DNA from: Solirubrobacterales bacterium
GTDB lineage: Bacteria > Actinomycetota > Thermoleophilia > Solirubrobacterales > Solirubrobacteraceae
Length of the DNA stretch: 64,000 nt
Reading direction: 5' to 3'
Assembly: GCA_027315115.1 (NCBI GenBank)
Contig: DAHUYQ010000006.1
Location: 62,001-126,000, forward strand
The position numbers and the translations under genes were made by a program. Of the stretch, positions 60,665 through 64,000 are shown piece after piece. Positions within the stretch are counted from its first letter, which is position 1. Each line of letters begins with the position of its first letter. The notes under the pieces are model-generated. The model worked only from the letters and a program-made list of their open reading frames with translations. It ran no database searches and was not told the DNA's origin.

Positions 60665-61366
60665 CGGCGCGGGCGGATCGCCGGGCTGACCGCCGCCCTG
60701 GTCTCTGACGCGGACGAGCGTGAACCCGTCGTAGCCCTTGGACCCGACAGTCTGGATGGTCGTGGCGTGCACGCGCGGCTCCGCGGCGAGCAGCTCGTGG
60801 AAGCGCTGCATCCCACGCGCGCCCGCATCGGCGGTTCTCCGATCGGCCAGCGCGCCTGCGCGCACGACGTTGTCGGCGATGATCACCGTGCCCGGCCGCG
60901 AGAGCGCCAGCGCGTGCTCGAAGTACCGCGGCGTCGCCGGCTTGTCGGCGTCGATGAAGACCAGGTCGAACGGCTCCGCGCCTTCGCCTTCCAGCGCCGC
61001 GAGGCTCTCCAGGGCGGGACCGAGGCGCACCTGCACCCGATCGGTCAGGCCGGCGGCCTCGATGCTCGCCTGCGCTGCCCGCGCGCACTCGGGGTCGAGC
61101 TCGAGGCTGATCAGGCGTCCGCCTGGCGGAAGCGCGCGCGAGAGAAAGATCGTGCTGTAGCCCCCGAGCGTGCCGACCTCGAGGATGCGGCGTGCCCCGT
61201 GGATTTCCGCGATCAGCCGCAGCAGCATGCCCTGCGCGGCGGTGACGGCGATCGGTGGCAGGCCGGCGGCCTGTGCCCGCCGCGCGGCGCCCGCGAGCGC
61301 CTCGTCCTCCAGGCGCAGCGTCTCGGCGACGTACTCGTCGACTTCGCTCCAGAGACGCTCGCTCAT
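60650..61366 (-). CDS. class I SAM-dependent O-methyltransferase
   Basis: This is a 238-residue O-methyltransferase (CCoAOMT/PF01596-like). AAQGMLLRLIAEIHGARRIL leads into motif I EVGTLGGYSTIFLSRALP; LISLELDPECARAAQASIEA is motif II and FDLVFIDADKPATPRYFEHA motif III. It uses S-adenosylmethionine and usually methylates catechol-type hydroxyls. It is convergent with nhaA and divergent from lgt. A Pro-rich end (PPAPDRPS) comes from the repeat region. Confidence 0.93.
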   Translation of the reverse strand: MSERLWSEVDEYVAETLRLEDEALAGAARRAQAAGLPPIAVTAAQGMLLRLIAEIHGARRILEVGTLGGYSTIFLSRALPPGGRLISLELDPECARAAQASIEAAGLTDRVQVRLGPALESLAALEGEGAEPFDLVFIDADKPATPRYFEHALALSRPGTVIIADNVVRAGALADRRTADAGARGMQRFHELLAAEPRVHATTIQTVGSKGYDGFTLVRVRDQGGGQPGDPPAPDRPS

Positions 61367-61482
61367 CCGTCGGATCTCCGCATCCCTCCATCATGGCGCG
61401 CAGGCTCCCCCGATGCCTCCGCGCTCTGCTTGCGCAATCTACGACGCCTGCCGTCTCGCGCTGCGAATATGTCTGTGTGCCG

Positions 61483-62475
61483 ATGCCGCCCGCGCTCACC
61501 TCGCTCTTCGCGCTGCTGCCCGGCTACATCCCGAGCCCGCCCGACAACGGCTTCTACATCGGGCCGCTGTTCGTCCACGCCTACGGCCTGGCGTACGTCT
61601 TCGCGGTCGCCGCCGCGATCCTCGTCACGGTCAGGCGCTGGGAGGCGATCGGTGGGCACCGCGACCTGGTCTACGAGGTGGCGCTGTGGGCCTTTCCCGC
61701 CGGGCTGGTCGGAGGGCGGATCTACTTTCTGCTCACGACGCCCAGCCAGATGCCCAACCACTGGTGGGGCCCGTTCGCGATCTGGGACGGTGGGCTGGGG
61801 ATCTGGGGTGGCGTGGCGCTCGGCGCCGCGGTGGGGATCTGGCGGGTGCGCCGCCATGGCGCCGACGTAGCGCGCTTCATGGACGCGGTCGCGCCCGCGC
61901 TGCTGGTCGCGCAGGCGATCGGCAGGGTCGGCAACTACTTCAACCAGGAGCTGTTCGGCATCCCCAGCAAGCTGCCGTGGGCGCTGGAAATCTCGCCGGC
62001 GCACCGGCCGCCGGGGTACGGCGGCTACGCCACCTTCCAGCCCACCTTCCTCTACGAGCTGATCTGGAACCTGCTGCTGGCGTTCGCGCTCGTGCAGCTC
62101 GGCAAGCGCAGGTCGATCAAGGCGCCCGGCCTGTTCGCGCTCTACATCGCCGGCTACTCCGCGTTTCGCGTCTTCGAGGAGACGATCCGGATCGACTACT
62201 CCAAATACATCCTGGGGATGCGCCTGAACTTCTTCGTGGCCCTGATGATCTGCCTGGCTGGCCTGCTGTGGTTCGTGGGTATCCAGCTTGGCTGGCGCTG
62301 GGCGTGGCCGGGCCGCCGCTCCTCGGACCGTGAGGGCCAGGGCGGCAAGGATCGCGATGGCGAGGGGCGCGGCGGCGGCCGCGGCGGCAAGGATCGAGGC
62401 GGCAAGGATCGAGGCGGCAACGGCCGCGGCGGCAAGAGCCGCGAAGAGCCCGCCCCCGTGCGTCAGCCGCTGTAG
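61483..62475 (+). CDS. lgt: prolipoprotein diacylglyceryl transferase
   Basis: This is a 330-residue integral membrane enzyme that attaches diacylglycerol to lipoprotein cysteine. IGPLFVHAYGLAYVFAVAAA opens it. The signature IGRVGNYFNQELFG with the preceding IWDGGLGIWGGV and the later FRVFEETIRIDY are diagnostic. Seven helices are expected. A C-terminal Gly/Lys/Arg/Asp repeat tail (GGKDRDGEGRGG, RGGKDRGGKDRGG) is unusual and probably cytoplasmic. Start ATG 61483, or GTG 61477. Confidence 0.95.
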   Translation: MPPALTSLFALLPGYIPSPPDNGFYIGPLFVHAYGLAYVFAVAAAILVTVRRWEAIGGHRDLVYEVALWAFPAGLVGGRIYFLLTTPSQMPNHWWGPFAIWDGGLGIWGGVALGAAVGIWRVRRHGADVARFMDAVAPALLVAQAIGRVGNYFNQELFGIPSKLPWALEISPAHRPPGYGGYATFQPTFLYELIWNLLLAFALVQLGKRRSIKAPGLFALYIAGYSAFRVFEETIRIDYSKYILGMRLNFFVALMICLAGLLWFVGIQLGWRWAWPGRRSSDREGQGGKDRDGEGRGGGRGGKDRGGKDRGGNGRGGKSREEPAPVRQPL

Positions 62476-62491
62476 CCGCTGCGCTCGGCGC

Positions 62492-63715
62492 TCAGCTTCC
62501 GGCCCACTTGCCCTTGCCGTAGGCGGCCAGCTCCAGGCGGGCGATCACGCCCCGGTGCACCTCGTCCGGGCCGTCGGCGAGCCGCAGCGCGCGGGCGACC
62601 GTCCATGCGGCCGCCAGCGGGAAGTCGTCGGAGAGCCCGCCGCCGCCGTGCATCTGGATCGCCATGTCGGCGACGCCTTGAGCCATGTTCGGGGTGGCCA
62701 CCTTGATCTGGGAGACGGCGCCGAGCGCGGCCGGCGAATTCTGGTCCAGCAGCCATGCGGCGTGCAGGACGTGCAGGCGGGCCTGGTCGATCGCGATCCG
62801 CGCGTCCGCGATCCGCTCGCGGTTGCCGCCGAGGTTCGCGATCGGCTTGCCGAACGCGACCCGCTCGGTCGCGCGCGCGCAGGCCAGCGAGAGCACCATC
62901 TCGGCCAGCCCGATCAGGCGCATGCAGTGGTGGATGCGGCCCGGCCCGAGCCGCGCCTGCGCGATCGCGAACGCCTGCCCGGCGCCGCCGATGATCGCCG
63001 AGGCGGGCAGGCGGACGTCCGTGAAGGAGACTTCGCCGTGGCCGCCGGGCGCGTCGAGGAAGCCCATCGCCGGCAGCATCCGCTCGACCTTCACGCCGGG
63101 GGTGTCCCGCGGCACCAGCACCATCGAGTGCTGGTGGTAGCGGTCGGCCTCGGTGTCGGTGAGGCCCATGAAGATCAGCGCCTCGCACTTCGGATGCCCG
63201 ACGCCGGTGCTCCACCACTTGCGCCCGTTCAGCACGACCTCCTCGCCGTCGAGGATCGCCGTGGCCTGCATGTTGGTGGCGTCCGAGGAGGCCACCTGCG
63301 GCTCTGTCATGCAGAAGGCGGAGCGGATCTCGCCCGCCAGCAGCGGCGCAAGCCAGCGCTGCTTCTGCTCATCGGAGCCGAAGTGCCAGAGCACCTCCAT
63401 GTTCCCGGTGTCGGGCGCGTTGCAGTTGCAGACCTCGCTGGCGATGATCGAGCGGCCCAACCGCTCGGCCAGCGGCGCATACTCCACGTTGGAGAGGCCG
63501 GCGCCGTGCTCGGCATCGGGCAGGAACAGGTTCCAGAGCCCCTGCTCCCGGGCCTTGCCCTTCAGCTCTTCGATCACGGGCAGCACGACCCACGGATCGT
63601 CGCTTGCCAGGAGCTGCCGGTGGTATGGCTCCTCGCGCGGCGCGATCTCCTGCTCGATGAATGCGTCCAGCCGCGCAAGCAGCGCTCGTGTGCGCTCTGA
63701 GTGCTCGAAGTCCAT
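62492..63715 (-). CDS. acyl-CoA dehydrogenase
   Basis: This is a 407-residue ACAD. CMTEPQVASSDATNMQATAI is the substrate/FAD loop, and KWWSTGVGHPKCEALIFMG and PMGFLDAPGGHGEVSFTDVR follow. The C-terminal helical domain has QIKVATPNMAQGVADMAIQM and HGGGGLSDDFPLAAAW with the FAD-binding Gly-rich segment. It oxidises acyl-CoA in beta-oxidation. It is convergent with lgt, and a TetR gene lies upstream on the same strand, possibly its regulator. Confidence 0.95.
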   Translation of the reverse strand: MDFEHSERTRALLARLDAFIEQEIAPREEPYHRQLLASDDPWVVLPVIEELKGKAREQGLWNLFLPDAEHGAGLSNVEYAPLAERLGRSIIASEVCNCNAPDTGNMEVLWHFGSDEQKQRWLAPLLAGEIRSAFCMTEPQVASSDATNMQATAILDGEEVVLNGRKWWSTGVGHPKCEALIFMGLTDTEADRYHQHSMVLVPRDTPGVKVERMLPAMGFLDAPGGHGEVSFTDVRLPASAIIGGAGQAFAIAQARLGPGRIHHCMRLIGLAEMVLSLACARATERVAFGKPIANLGGNRERIADARIAIDQARLHVLHAAWLLDQNSPAALGAVSQIKVATPNMAQGVADMAIQMHGGGGLSDDFPLAAAWTVARALRLADGPDEVHRGVIARLELAAYGKGKWAGS

Positions 63716-63763
63716 CCGCGATCCCTCCTCGATAGCACCGGACCCGGTGTTGGGGCGGCGAGC

Positions 63764-64000
63764 CTATCGCGCCTGCGCCTGGGGCTCCATGACCGCCTTC
63801 TCGATGAACGGCCCCAGCAGCCGCACGGCCTCCTCGGTGGCCTGCCGGGGCGGCCCGATTGGCACCGTCAGGTAGCTGATCGCAAGGCGCACGAGCGTCT
63901 GTGCCAGCAGCGTGGCGTCCTCGGCGTCCACCGCGGGCCAGCCGCGTGCGATCGCCTCCGCGATCTGCTGGCCGGCCCAGTCGAGCACGGGCCGGCTGCG
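63764..64000 (-). CDS. TetR-type regulator, C-terminal part (cut by window edge)
   Basis: The frame is open to the right edge of the window. It reads DWAGQQIAEAIARGWPAVDA, then EDATLLAQTLVRLAISYLTV, PIGPPRQATEEAVRLLGPFI and ends EPQAQAR. This is the ligand-domain end of a TetR-family regulator. The DNA-binding half lies beyond base 64000. Its stop is 48 bases ahead of the acyl-CoA dehydrogenase start, so the two could be co-transcribed. Confidence 0.75.
   Translation of the reverse strand, partial: RSRPVLDWAGQQIAEAIARGWPAVDAEDATLLAQTLVRLAISYLTVPIGPPRQATEEAVRLLGPFIEKAVMEPQAQAR

Overview
The window is about 70% G+C, with strong GC bias at third codon positions, many GTG and TTG starts, and operons joined by 4-base ATGA/GTGA/TTGA overlaps. 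Actinomycetota features include an NhaA-DsbA fusion, furA-katG, ECF sigma factors with membrane anti-sigma partners, a split LigC/LigD-polymerase pair and secreted Ala/Gly-rich proteins. My best guess is a chromosome of the Thermoleophilia/Solirubrobacterales type (Conexibacter or Solirubrobacter relatives). That placement is inferred from gene style, not from a marker gene. No rRNA, tRNA, insertion sequence or CRISPR array was seen.

Bases 1-17.8 kb look like an accessory defence island. They hold a broken AbiEii-type nucleotidyltransferase, a divergent wHTH/XRE regulator pair with a strong promoter, a DUF4143-type ATPase, a deletion-fused ABC exporter remnant, a two-domain AAA+ ATPase and two VapBC modules whose toxins are truncated. 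A complete four-gene Wadjet-like SMC operon follows (JetA, JetB, JetC, JetD; DUF2397, DUF2398, TIGR02680, DUF2399 types). It is expected to recognise and cut invading circular plasmids. Immediately after it lies an MNT-HEPN toxin-antitoxin pair with a candidate leaderless promoter.

From 18 to 26 kb there is a set of envelope or secreted proteins: an unrecognised coiled-coil protein with a DUF1566-like end, a TolB-like propeller, an Ig-like secreted protein, and an ECF sigma factor fused to its own anti-sigma and membrane tail. From 26.5 to 31.5 kb come a cytochrome P450 with a divergent TetR regulator, a KstD-like FAD dehydrogenase and a three-gene VapBC-DUF2283 operon. From 31.6 to 38 kb are katG-furA, an HD-GYP membrane protein and a secreted beta-helix protein.

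From 38 to 64 kb the content is mostly chromosomal: MaoC, CPD photolyase, a STAS/SpoIIE-phosphatase/ClpN-domain signalling operon, an OafA-type acyltransferase, RarA, a lipoprotein, LigC plus LigD-polymerase, an aldo/keto reductase, DUF72 and DUF5996 proteins, a frameshifted membrane protein, an M29 aminopeptidase, an ECF sigma/anti-sigma pair, a GntR regulator with an operator over its start codon, NhaA-DsbA, an O-methyltransferase, Lgt and an acyl-CoA dehydrogenase with a TetR gene running off the right edge. The most unusual material is the defence island, the SpoIIE-ClpN operon, the sigma/anti-sigma fusion and the secreted coiled-coil protein.
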